Shown: positions 35,643 to 43,011 of the stretch, piece by piece | Layout: the number at the start of each line of letters is the position of its first letter | How positions within the stretch are numbered: the first letter of the stretch is position 1 | Source: Mycolicibacterium litorale | GTDB taxonomy: Bacteria > Actinomycetota > Actinomycetes > Mycobacteriales > Mycobacteriaceae | Assembly (NCBI RefSeq): GCF_014218295.1 | Contig: NZ_AP023287.1 | Span: 4,712,001-4,776,000, forward strand | Direction: 5' to 3' | Length of the DNA: 64,000 nucleotides | Made by a program: the position numbers and the translations under genes | The notes under the pieces: generated by a model | The model's database searches: none | The model's input: the letters and a program-made list of their open reading frames with translations, nothing else | Told to the model about the DNA's origin: nothing

Positions 35643-36080
35643 ATGGCCGACAGCACCGAAACGATCGAGCAGTCACCGGTGGTCGCGGCATCGCGGTCCT
35701 CGTGGCGGTGCGTGCAGTCCGGCGACCGAGAGGGCTGGCTGGCGCTGATGGCCGACGACGTCCTCATCGAGGACCCGATCGGCGAGGCGGTCACCAACCC
35801 GGACGGTAACGGCGTGCGCGGTAAGGACGCCGTCGCGGCGTTCTACGACGCCAACATCGGGCCGAACACGCTCACGGTCACCTGCGAGGCGACGTTCCCG
35901 TCGAGTTCGCCGACCGAGATCGCCTACATCCTGGTGTTGCGCACCGAGTTCCCGAACGGCTTCATCGCCACGGTCCGCGGGGTGTTCACCTACCGCGTCA
36001 ACGACGCCGGGCTGATCACGAACCTGCGCGGCTACTGGAACATGGATGCGATGACGTTCGAAGAGGCCAAGGGCGATTAG
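35643..36080 (+). CDS. Ketosteroid isomerase-like NTF2-fold protein (Rv0760c-like)
   Basis: Protein of 145 residues: SGDREGWLALMADDVLIEDPIGEAVTNPDG, RGKDAVAAFYDANIGPNTL and FTYRVNDAGLITNLRGYWNMDAM. The Asp/Glu-rich pocket and the length match Rv0760c, whose structure is steroid-isomerase-like (recalled); isomerase activity is not established. It starts three bases after adhB. The following SDR starts inside its stop region. Confidence 0.88.
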   Translation: MADSTETIEQSPVVAASRSSWRCVQSGDREGWLALMADDVLIEDPIGEAVTNPDGNGVRGKDAVAAFYDANIGPNTLTVTCEATFPSSSPTEIAYILVLRTEFPNGFIATVRGVFTYRVNDAGLITNLRGYWNMDAMTFEEAKGD

Positions 36081-36936
36081 CGACGCGCAACCGCTGGCCG
36101 GGCGCGGTGCGGTGGTGGTCGGCGGCTCGCGGGGCATCGGCCTGGCGGTCGCCGAACTGCTGTCCGCCCACGGTGCCGGGGTGGTGGTCAGCGGACGCGA
36201 CTCCGACGCGGTCGAGTCAGCGGCACAACGGGTTTCGGGTATCGGGCACGCAGGCTCCCCGGCCGATCCGCAGGTCGCCGACGCGCTGATCGAGCGGTGT
36301 GTCCGAGAATTCGGGTCCATCGACATCCTGATCAACTGTGCGGGGACCGCCGAACCCGCCGGGTCGTCAATCCTGAACGTCACCTCGGCGCAGTTCCGCG
36401 ATCTGCTCGACGCCCATCTCGGCACGGTGTTCGAGACGTGCCGGGCGGCGGCGCCGCGGATGGCGGCGCAGGGGCGCGGGGCGATCGTCAACACGAGTTC
36501 GTTCGCCTTCTTGGGCGATTACGGTGGGACCGGCTATCCGGCGGGTAAAGGGGCGGTGAACGGGTTGACCCTGGCGATCGCGGCGGAACTGGCCGAACAC
36601 GGGGTGCGCGCGAACGTCGTGTGCCCGGGGGCCAGAACACGCTTGTCGACCGGTCCGGACTATGAATCGCACGTCACCGAGCTGAACCGGCGGGGATTGC
36701 TCGACGATGTCAGCCTTCAGGGTGCCCTGGACGCGGGCCCACCGGAGTATGTGGCGCCGACGTATGCCTACCTGGTGAGCGACCGCGCACGCGATGTGAC
36801 AGGTCGGATCTTCATCGCCGCGGGCGGGTTCGTCGGTGAGTTCGTCCGGCCCTCCCCCGGCTTCCTCGGATACCGAGACCACCACGAGGCGCCGCCGTGG
36901 ACAGTCGAGGAATTGCACGAGCTCATCGGGCGCTGA
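36076..36936 (+). CDS. SDR-family oxidoreductase, probable ATT start
   Basis: Short-chain dehydrogenase of 286 residues. The cofactor motif is VVVGGSRGIGLAVAELLSAHG; NCAGTAEP follows; the active site is NTSSFAFLGDYGGTGYPAGKGAVNG (Tyr, Lys). Reading from the first GTG (36112) would cut into the first Rossmann strand. ATT at 36076, preceded by GAGGCCAAGGGCG and overlapping the previous stop, gives ISDAQPLAGRGAVVV, a normal SDR N-terminus, so ATT is the likely start. The last ~100 residues recur as a broken copy at 39718-39905. Confidence 0.82.
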   Translation: MSDAQPLAGRGAVVVGGSRGIGLAVAELLSAHGAGVVVSGRDSDAVESAAQRVSGIGHAGSPADPQVADALIERCVREFGSIDILINCAGTAEPAGSSILNVTSAQFRDLLDAHLGTVFETCRAAAPRMAAQGRGAIVNTSSFAFLGDYGGTGYPAGKGAVNGLTLAIAAELAEHGVRANVVCPGARTRLSTGPDYESHVTELNRRGLLDDVSLQGALDAGPPEYVAPTYAYLVSDRARDVTGRIFIAAGGFVGEFVRPSPGFLGYRDHHEAPPWTVEELHELIGR

Positions 36937-36938
36937 CC
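36892..36938 (+). repeat. 47-bp direct repeat, left copy (SDR 3' end)
   Basis: The last 45 bases of the SDR and two after it match 39861-39907 with two mismatches. The two copies bracket the T7SS-like island. Confidence 0.8.
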
Positions 36939-37293
36939 GGTGGCTCATGTTCGTGTCACTGCCAAGGCGCCGCTGGGCCAGTGACGATAGCGGACAGTTT
37001 GCGGTGCTCGGGTGTGTCGGCGCAGGGTCAGGAGGTGGTGGTCGGCCGTGAGTTCGGCCGGATTCGCCTGCGGACTCTGTCATCATCAACTCGTAGCACT
37101 TTGCCTGCAAACCCCCCGCGACAGCCGCCTCCCCTGCCATGAAAGGAGCGTTAACCCCCTGGTGAGGCGCAGATGGCCAGGTCGGCGCCCGTTGCAGACT
37201 CTTGGCTAGTCGCCCGGCACTTTATGCAATCGCATCCGACGAACGTAGCTACATTGTGAAGACAGGCGGGCCACCAGACAGGAGAGCACAGCG
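36937..37293. other. Upstream region of the T7SS-like island
   Basis: 357 bases without a supported gene. Short open frames exist but have no family resemblance. TACATT at 37250-37255 is a possible -10 about 40 bases before the GTG at 37294, and ACAGGAGAGCACAGCG just before it is the ribosome binding site. The left end is the 3' boundary of the SDR. Confidence 0.5.
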
Positions 37294-37570
37294 GTGTCGA
37301 ATCACCTTTCTGTCACCTCGGAAGGGCTACGTTCCGCGTCGACGGTCCTTAGCGAGCAAGCGATTCAGCTAACCGGCGCCAGTGTCACGGCAACCGCTGG
37401 CAGCAAGCCGTCCAGTAGCGGCGCAGCCAGGTTTTCGCATCAATCGCAGCATTCAGCGAGGCGTACGCCGGTCGCGTCGCCGATCATGGGAGATCGGCAG
37501 CCGTGGCTTCGACACGTACGCCGCCGTCGATGACGATGGCGCGGCCGACATTGCGAGTGTCTCGGTATGA
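37294..37570 (+). pseudogene. EspC/DUF2580-like small T7SS-associated gene with two frameshifts
   Basis: The ~92-codon gene can be followed only by changing frame twice. Frame 1 from the GTG reads VSNHLSVTSEGLRSASTVLS; after about 37425 the sense frame continues as VFASIAAFSEAYAGRVADHG; after about 37505 it switches again to FDTYAAVDDDGAADIASVSV and stops with TGA at 37568-37570, which overlaps the ATG of the next gene (ATGA). Two single-base deletions explain it. The layout (LSVTSEGLRS, AFSEAYAGR, DDDGA) is that of small ESX secretion-associated partners. As it stands the product would be a 79-residue frameshifted peptide. Confidence 0.66.
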
Positions 37571-38814
37571 ACGGGTCGCCAACTGGGTCCGTGGGGCTTC
37601 CCACCCGGTCTGAAATCGAACGCTGGAACGACGCAATCAACGATCTTTCCTCGGCCGCAACCTCGTACCGGACGGCAGCTGAGCGGGTCGAGTCCGCCGC
37701 CGACGCGCACATGCAGCAGCTGTCAGCGCCCGGGGGTACCGACTGGGAAGGAGATGCCGCCGACGCAGCGCGCGAGTCAGGTTACGCCGATCGTGGAGTC
37801 GTATGCCGGGCAGCCGATCACATGCGTGACATGGCGAAAACCGCCAACCTTGGTGCGCAGAATCTGAGTCAGATTCGCGATAACGCCTTGGAAGCCATCT
37901 CCGAAGCCGAGGTCGACGGCTTTCAGGTCGGGAACGACCTGTCCGTTACCGACACGCACCGCTACACCAGTGGCGAGGCCAGCCTGTTTGAGGCACGTAA
38001 GGCCAAAGCGGAAGTACATCACGGCTACATAGCAATGCGTGCGGGCGCCCTGGCGTCCGCGGACGCCGAAATCGGCGCACGGCTGCAAGGCGGTGCCACC
38101 GCGCTGGACTCCATGATTCCGCAGCAGTGGAACAAGAATGGCGAAACAGTCCCCGCCAACACCGTCGGCGATGGTACGAGCGGTGACGAGGACCGGATCG
38201 TTGCGGTCGATTACACCGGCGACAACCCGCCGGATACGACGGCTCCTCCGATCAAAACGGTCTTGTCTGGGCCACCACCGCCAGGCAAGGTCGAGGGAAC
38301 CGGGGTTTGGACCGTCGACCAATCACGCCCACAGTCAAGCCCTGCCGTTCCCACCGGTCCCCAACCCGGAGAAGGACAAGTAGTGCCGTTTGAGCCTGAT
38401 CCGACTAAGGAAGGCGCGTGGACCGGACCCATGTCGGCCGGCCCGAGCTCCCCGGCAACCGGTTTCGATTATCAGCACAATTACAGGTTTCGGATCGCGG
38501 GCACGCAACAGACCAATGTCGTTCAAATGGTCCAGATTGGTGACAGCTGGTACCCGGCGACGTGGAACCAGTACCTGTACGAGGTTCAAGACCAAAACCG
38601 AGTGGTGGGAATCGGCGACCTCGGCGCGATTTCAGAGATACCCGCACCTGGTCCGTGGCAACCCATCACGCTGCCAGAAATCGGGGCGCTGTCGCACAAG
38701 TTTCCTAACAACACCTTTTACATCCCCGACGGGTGCGGCGGCGCTATACCGATGGTCGATACTGTCTATTCGAGCATGTCCCCCCCGGTTCCGACGATGC
38801 GGCGGGGAGATTGA
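37567..38814 (+). CDS. Large WXG100-like protein, candidate T7SS substrate
   Basis: Protein of 415 residues. The N-terminal half (1-195) is helical with a WXG-type turn (GTDWEGDAADAARESGYADR) and long amphipathic helices (AADHMRDMAKTANLGAQNL). A Pro-rich linker (220-280) follows, with APPIKTVLSGPPPPGK. A compact C-terminal domain (about 280-415) holds NYRFRIAGTQQTNVVQMVQI, SWYPATWNQYLYEVQDQNRV and IPDGCGGAIPMVDTVY. I do not recognise the C-terminal domain. The layout (secretion-like head, linker, variable tail) is that of T7SS effectors such as CpnT. The start overlaps the broken small gene; base composition is poorer in G+C than the neighbours. Confidence 0.7.
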   Translation: MNGSPTGSVGLPTRSEIERWNDAINDLSSAATSYRTAAERVESAADAHMQQLSAPGGTDWEGDAADAARESGYADRGVVCRAADHMRDMAKTANLGAQNLSQIRDNALEAISEAEVDGFQVGNDLSVTDTHRYTSGEASLFEARKAKAEVHHGYIAMRAGALASADAEIGARLQGGATALDSMIPQQWNKNGETVPANTVGDGTSGDEDRIVAVDYTGDNPPDTTAPPIKTVLSGPPPPGKVEGTGVWTVDQSRPQSSPAVPTGPQPGEGQVVPFEPDPTKEGAWTGPMSAGPSSPATGFDYQHNYRFRIAGTQQTNVVQMVQIGDSWYPATWNQYLYEVQDQNRVVGIGDLGAISEIPAPGPWQPITLPEIGALSHKFPNNTFYIPDGCGGAIPMVDTVYSSMSPPVPTMRRGD

Positions 38815-38902
38815 ATCACCGCATTGGATGAACGTCCCATCTACTCGGTCGAGACCTGCATTAACCGAAGTCACTGACTTCCCAGACTGAAAGGAGCCGC
38901 AG

Positions 38903-39121
38903 ATGGACATGCTGACTGCGGCAGTAACGGTGACGGCCGTCGCATCTTTCATCGCGCTGAGTGCCTGGTACTTCCGCCGCATACGTGCCGGTCGCGCCGA
39001 CACTTACGTCAACCCTAGCTGGCCCACCGTAATGCGTCCGTCTCCAACCGATTCTCACGTATCTCAGCACGACGACAAACAGACGAGCCGGTACGACGAT
39101 GGCTCCGGGAACATACGTTGA
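38903..39121 (+). CDS. Small single-helix membrane protein of the island
   Basis: Protein of 72 residues: one N-terminal membrane helix (residues 3-25, MLTAAVTVTAVASFIALSAW) followed by a basic then polar tail (FRRIRAGRADTY, SQHDDKQTSRYDD). GAAAGGAGCCGCAG gives a strong binding site before the ATG. It overlaps the next start (TTGA). Function unknown; an immunity or chaperone role for the large protein is speculation. Confidence 0.66.
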   Translation: MDMLTAAVTVTAVASFIALSAWYFRRIRAGRADTYVNPSWPTVMRPSPTDSHVSQHDDKQTSRYDDGSGNIR

Positions 39122-39651
39122 CGCCAAAGGACACCGGCGCTTCTCTGCGTCAACTGTCAACGCACCGCTGGACGGGTCCACGCAGACGTTGGCTGGCCGC
39201 GATGGTTGGGGTGGCGGTAGTCGCTCTCGTCGTCGCCGTCGTGGGCGTGGTCGTCGTCCTACGTGTCCAGTCAAGTCCATGCCGCGCAGTCGACTCCCTG
39301 GTTGCATTCAATGAGTCACAGCTGGCAATGCTGCAATCCCGGACGCACACCCCCGCTGCAGGTTCCCGTGACGAGCCGTCAGTTCTCAGCGAGAGTGACT
39401 ACCAGGCGTGGGCCGAGGGAATGCGGCAGCATGCCGCTGCGGTAACCGATCCCGAGCTAGCGGAGCACGCGCGGCGAGCGGCGGAACTGGCCGACCGAAC
39501 CGTCGCTGTAATCCGGCAGTTTCGCGTCGAGAGCAGTTCCCGCGACGTCCTGGATGTGGAGCCACCGCCATCAGCGAAGGCCTATGGGGAAGTGACAACC
39601 GAATTTCGGGGTGAGATGGAGGCACTCGAGAGGGCCTGCCCACGCCCCTGA
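39118..39651 (+). CDS. Membrane-anchored protein of the island, unknown function
   Basis: Protein of 177 residues starting with TTG that overlaps the upstream stop. A basic cytoplasmic end (RWTGPRRRW) precedes one helix (about 26-50, MVGVAVVALVVAVVGVVVVL) and an external helical domain of ~125 residues (SLVAFNESQLAMLQSRTHTP; ALERACPRP). It has two Cys that could pair. It ends the four-gene set. No family recognised. Confidence 0.68.
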   Translation: MTPKDTGASLRQLSTHRWTGPRRRWLAAMVGVAVVALVVAVVGVVVVLRVQSSPCRAVDSLVAFNESQLAMLQSRTHTPAAGSRDEPSVLSESDYQAWAEGMRQHAAAVTDPELAEHARRAAELADRTVAVIRQFRVESSSRDVLDVEPPPSAKAYGEVTTEFRGEMEALERACPRP

Positions 39652-39717
39652 TCATCGATCAGCTTTCGGTATCCGCCGGTGTGCGTTGCGCGGTTCCGGC
39701 TGATGGCATCAACAGCC

Positions 39718-39905
39718 GTCGACCGGCCCCAGCACGAATCACATGTCGCGGAGCAGAATCGGCGCGGCCTGCTCGACGACGCCAGCCTGCAGGGTGCGTT
39801 CGACGCCGGGCCGCCGGAGTACGTGGCGCCGACGTATGCATAACCGGCCAGCGGTCGCGCCCGCCGTGGACCGTCGAGGAATTGCGCGAGCTCATCGGGC
39901 GCTGA
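39718..39905 (+). pseudogene. Broken, diverged copy of the SDR 3' end
   Basis: The frame through 39736 reads ESHVAEQNRRGLLDDASLQG and AFDAGPPEYVAPTYA followed by a stop at 39841-39843; from 39861 another frame reads PPWTVEELRELIGR and stops. The intact SDR at 36076-36936 has ESHVTELNRRGLLDDVSLQG and PPWTVEELHELIGR at the same places. About 105 bases between the two pieces are deleted. The two copies are clearly diverged at the base level, so this is not a fresh tandem duplication. Confidence 0.8.
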
Positions 39906-39907
39906 CC
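39861..39907 (+). repeat. 47-bp direct repeat, right copy
   Basis: Matches 36892-36938 with two mismatches; marks the right edge of the island. Confidence 0.8.
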
Positions 39908-39981
39908 CCAAAGCCGCCAAAACCCGGCCGCGCAAGCGGTAGCGTCGACGTTGCCAACGGCGATGCCGATGGGAGGCCACC

Positions 39982-40272
39982 ATGAAGCGCTGTGTCGTCG
40001 GAGCCCTTGCCACCCTGCTGATGACGGCGGGGTTGATCACCTCGGCGCCGCCGGCCGCCGCGGGCTGTGTGTACGGCGGCAACAATCTCGGCAAGTGCGA
40101 CGGCCCCGTCCAACCCGACGGCACCTGGCAACGCTGCGTCGCGGTCGCCCAGTGGGTACCGCGCGGCGCCAGTTCCTATCTGGTACCCGTCAAGCACTGT
40201 CAGGTGATCGGCCCCGGCCGGCCGGTCACCGACCTTGCCTTCGCCGATCCGCCCACACACATCGCCGACTGA
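39982..40272 (+). CDS. Small secreted CDGP-motif protein
   Basis: Protein of 96 residues with a signal peptide ([20 protein letters not shown], cleaved near AAA). The mature ~68 residues hold four Cys ([29 protein letters not shown]), the CDGP signature of small mycobacterial exported proteins, probably with two disulfides. Function unknown. GGGAGGCCACC precedes the ATG. Confidence 0.8.
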   Translation: MKRCVVGALATLLMTAGLITSAPPAAAGCVYGGNNLGKCDGPVQPDGTWQRCVAVAQWVPRGASSYLVPVKHCQVIGPGRPVTDLAFADPPTHIAD

Positions 40273-40290
40273 CTCCGAGCCGGCCCTCAC

Positions 40291-40296
40291 TATGCT
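40291..40296 (+). promoter_or_regulatory. -10 element, leaderless HIT gene
   Basis: TATGCT seven bases before the ATG at 40304; matches TANNNT. Confidence 0.5.
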
Positions 40297-40303
40297 CGGG
40301 GCC

Positions 40304-40708
40304 ATGGCGACCGTCTTCACCAAGATCATCAACGGAGAACTCCCGGGCCGATTCGTCTACGAAGACGACGAGATCGTCGCGTTCCTCACGATCGCCCCGA
40401 TGACCCAGGGCCACACGTTGGTGGTGCCGCGCGCCGAGATCGACCAGTGGCAGGACATCGAACCCGCCGTGTTCGGCCGCGTCATGCAGGTCTCCCAGCT
40501 CATCGGCAAGGCCGTGGTCAAGGCGTTCGGCGCCGAACGCGCCGGGGTCATCATCGCCGGGCTGGAAGTGCCGCATCTGCACGTCCACGTCTTCCCGGCC
40601 TACAACCTCACCGACTTCGGATTCGCGAACGTCGACAACAACCCGTCGCCGGAATCCCTCGACGAGGCGCAGGCCAAGATCAAGGCCGCGCTCGCCGAAT
40701 TGACCTGA
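40304..40708 (+). CDS. HIT-family nucleotide hydrolase/transferase (Rv0759c-like)
   Basis: Histidine-triad protein of 134 residues. [20 protein letters not shown] at the start and the triad in [13 protein letters not shown] (HxHxHxx, the middle His acting on a nucleoside phosphoramidate or dinucleotide) are standard. The ATG at 40304 is chosen because of the -10 seven bases upstream and the family start. It converges on phoR with only three bases between. Confidence 0.93.
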   Translation: MATVFTKIINGELPGRFVYEDDEIVAFLTIAPMTQGHTLVVPRAEIDQWQDIEPAVFGRVMQVSQLIGKAVVKAFGAERAGVIIAGLEVPHLHVHVFPAYNLTDFGFANVDNNPSPESLDEAQAKIKAALAELT

Positions 40709-40711
40709 TGC

Positions 40712-42133
40712 TCAGGGCGTCTCGACCGGCACGTCGCTGAAGCGGGGCATGTTCACCGTGAAGCGGCAGCCCTGGCCCGGCGCGGTCGTCACGCGGACCG
40801 TCCCGCCGTGCGCGCGGACCAGCGAATCCACGATCGACAAGCCCAACCCGGTGCCGCCGCTCTCGCGGGCCCGCGACGAGTCGGTGCGGTAGAAGCGCTC
40901 GAACACCCGGCGCGCATCCTCCTCGGTCATACCCGGCCCCTCGTCGCACACCTCGAGCACGGCGCTGCCCTCGTCGGTGCCCACCCGCACCGTGATGCCC
41001 GCGGTCTTCGGGGTGTGCTGCAACGCGTTGGCGACGAGATTGCCCAACACCTGCCGCAACCGCGCCTCGTCACCGAGCACCTCCGGTGTGCCGGGCCCGT
41101 CGAGCACCTGCAGCGAGATGGTGCGCTCGGGTGCGATCGACCGGGCGTCGTGGACGGCGTCGGTCGCCAGCGTCAGCAGATCCACCCGGTGCTGCTCCAG
41201 CGGACGTTGCGCGTCGAGCCGAGCCAACAGCAGCAGATCCTCGACCAGCAGCCCCATCCGCCGCGATTCGCTCTCGATGCGGTTCATCAACATCTCGACG
41301 TCGCGGGCGGCGCCCTGGCGGTACAGCTCGGCGAAACCACGGATTGTCGTCAGCGGTGTGCGCAGCTCGTGGCTGGCGTCGGTGATGAACCGGCGCATTC
41401 GTTCCTCGGAGGTGCGGGCGGCATCCGCCGACGACTCCGACGACGCCACGGCCCGCTGAATCTGGGCCAGCATTCCGTTGAGCGCCAGCGAGAGCCGGCC
41501 CACCTCGGTTCGTGGATCCCGCTGGGGCACGCGTCGGTCTAGCTGACCGGCCGCGATCGCCGCCGCCGTCTCCTCCACCTCGGCCAGCGGGCGCAGACTG
41601 CGCTGCACCACCGCATAACCCACCACACCGAGCACCAGCAGCACCGCCGCGCCGATACCGACCTGCGACCACACCAGCGCCCGGACCGTCGACTGCACCT
41701 CCGACAGGTCGATCGCCACGGTGGTCAGCTCGCCGCCGGGCCCGCGCACGGTCATGGCCCGCCACTGCACGTTGGAGTGGTCCACCGACCGGACGGTGAC
41801 GGGGTTGGGACCCACGTCGTTGTCGGCGGGCAGCACCGGCTCCGCCTCCCGGTCGTTCACGGCCGTCCACATCCGGCCGTCGGCGCTGGTCCCCCTGACG
41901 TAGAAGTTCGACGGCGGACGGGCCGGGTTGGGCCCCTCCACCGGGATCGCGGGCAGCCGGTGCGGCGCCTGGGCCCAGCTGCGGGAGGCGTCCAGCAGTG
42001 TCTGGTCCACCCGGCTCTCCAGGCTGTGCCGCATGATCGAGGTCACCGCGATACCCGAGGCGAGCAGCCCGAACGCCACGAGCACCAGTGTCGCGGCGAC
42101 CAGGCCCAGCCGCAGGGGCACGCCCCTGCGCAC
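40712..42133 (-). CDS. phoR: PhoR, sensor histidine kinase
   Basis: Membrane sensor of the PhoP/PhoR system that controls lipid, acid and virulence-related genes in mycobacteria. About 473 residues: helix 1 at 12-35, an external sensor domain (36-150), helix 2 at 152-175, HAMP, then the kinase. The phosphorylated His255 is in TDASHELRTPLTTIRGF; N, G1 and G2 boxes are NALQHTP, CDEGPGMTEED and GGTGLGLSIVDSL. GTG 42133 matches the family N-terminus; the frame continues upstream through two 28-base repeats. Confidence 0.94.
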   Translation of the reverse strand: MRRGVPLRLGLVAATLVLVAFGLLASGIAVTSIMRHSLESRVDQTLLDASRSWAQAPHRLPAIPVEGPNPARPPSNFYVRGTSADGRMWTAVNDREAEPVLPADNDVGPNPVTVRSVDHSNVQWRAMTVRGPGGELTTVAIDLSEVQSTVRALVWSQVGIGAAVLLVLGVVGYAVVQRSLRPLAEVEETAAAIAAGQLDRRVPQRDPRTEVGRLSLALNGMLAQIQRAVASSESSADAARTSEERMRRFITDASHELRTPLTTIRGFAELYRQGAARDVEMLMNRIESESRRMGLLVEDLLLLARLDAQRPLEQHRVDLLTLATDAVHDARSIAPERTISLQVLDGPGTPEVLGDEARLRQVLGNLVANALQHTPKTAGITVRVGTDEGSAVLEVCDEGPGMTEEDARRVFERFYRTDSSRARESGGTGLGLSIVDSLVRAHGGTVRVTTAPGQGCRFTVNMPRFSDVPVETP

Positions 42134-42142
42134 TAGCGGGAC

Positions 42143-42203
42143 TTTCGGCTCTTCGCGCAAGCGCTCATCGGCGCCTTTCGGCTCTTCGCGCAAGCGCTCA
42201 TCG
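42143..42203. repeat. Two tandem 28-bp repeats at the phoP-phoR junction
   Basis: Positions 42143-42170 and 42176-42203 are identical, with a period of 33 bases. On the coding strand each contains GATGAGCGCTTGCGCGAAGA; the first one in transcription order includes the phoP stop codon. A 20-base core recurs exactly at 62278-62297 between mce4A and mce4B. Read in the phoR frame, the copies give DERLREEPK twice. Confidence 0.85.
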
Positions 42204-42917
42204 CGGCTCGCGCAGGACGTACCCCACCCCGCGCAGCGTATGCAACAGCCGCTTCTCCCCGGTGTCGATCTTGCGACGCAGGTACGAGACGTAGGACTCG
42301 ACGACGTTGACGTCGCCGCCGAAGTCGTAGCGCCAGACATGGTCGAGGATCTTGGGCTTCGACAGCACGGTGCCCGCGTTGATGATGAAGTAGCGCAGCA
42401 GCGTGAACTCCGTCGGCGACAGCGACACCGGCTCGCCGGCCTTCCACACCTCGTGGGTGTCCTCGTCGAGTTCGATGTCGGCGAAGCTCAGGCGCGAGGT
42501 CTTCGGTTCCTCCGCACCGCGACCGGTGCGCCGCAGGATGACCCGCAGCCGCGCGACGACCTCTTCGAGGCTGAACGGTTTGGTGACGTAGTCGTCGCCG
42601 CCGAGGGTGAGGCCCGCGATCTTGTCCTGCAGCGAATCCCGGGCCGTCAGGAACAGCGCGGGCGCGTCGATACCGTCGGCGCGCAACCGCCGCAGCAGGC
42701 CGAAACCGTCCATCCCGGGCATCATCACGTCGAGGATCACCGCGTCGGGCCGGACGTCGCGGGCCTTGTCGAGGGCGGAGGCCCCGTCGGAGGCGGTGTG
42801 GACCTCGAAACCCTGGAATTTCAGACTCACCGACAGGAGTTCGACGATGTTGGCCTCGTCGTCGACGACGAGGACCCGCGCCTCGGGGGTGGTCTCGGAT
42901 AGTGCTGCCATCGCCAT
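42198..42917 (-). CDS. phoP: PhoP, response regulator
   Basis: OmpR-family regulator of 239 residues. The receiver domain (about 15-125) has the phosphorylated Asp63 in AVILDVMMPGMDGFG, and Lys in YVTKPF. The winged-helix domain holds LSPTEFTLLRYFIINAGTVL and VESYVSYLRRKIDTGEKRLL, ending HTLRGVGYVLREPR, nearly identical to M. tuberculosis PhoP. ATG 42917 follows GGAGGAC; 42911 is an alternative. phoR follows after the repeats. A PhoP direct repeat lies upstream. Confidence 0.97.
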   Translation of the reverse strand: MAMAALSETTPEARVLVVDDEANIVELLSVSLKFQGFEVHTASDGASALDKARDVRPDAVILDVMMPGMDGFGLLRRLRADGIDAPALFLTARDSLQDKIAGLTLGGDDYVTKPFSLEEVVARLRVILRRTGRGAEEPKTSRLSFADIELDEDTHEVWKAGEPVSLSPTEFTLLRYFIINAGTVLSKPKILDHVWRYDFGGDVNVVESYVSYLRRKIDTGEKRLLHTLRGVGYVLREPR

Positions 42918-42962
42918 GACCTCAATGTCCTCCACAGCCCTTGGAGTGATCCTTCGGGTTGA

Positions 42963-42979
42963 CTGTGAGCTTTCTGTGA
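42963..42979 (-). promoter_or_regulatory. PhoP box upstream of phoP and the divergent gene
   Basis: TCACAG-AAAGC-TCACAG on the minus strand: two direct copies 11 bases apart. This is the known PhoP binding arrangement (TCACAGc, 11-bp period; recalled). It is ~46 bases from the phoP start and ~20 bases from the -10 of the divergent gene, so PhoP could control both. Confidence 0.75.
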
Positions 42980-42999
42980 GTTCCCGGTTGCGCGGTCCA

Positions 43000-43005
43000 T
43001 AGACT
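43000..43005 (+). promoter_or_regulatory. -10 element, leaderless gene beside phoP
   Basis: TAGACT six bases before the ATG at 43012; downstream of the PhoP box. Confidence 0.5.
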
Positions 43006-43011
43006 GGCGTC

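Noticed and set aside
39681..39905. 74-codon plus-strand frame ending in WTVEELRELIGR
   Set aside because: Only its last 14 codons are homologous; the rest is out of frame with the SDR remnant, so it is part of a broken gene.
42133..42447. Minus-strand frame that reads MSACAKSRK twice at its end
   Set aside because: It is the alternative frame of the tandem junction repeat and phoP; listed as a repeat instead.
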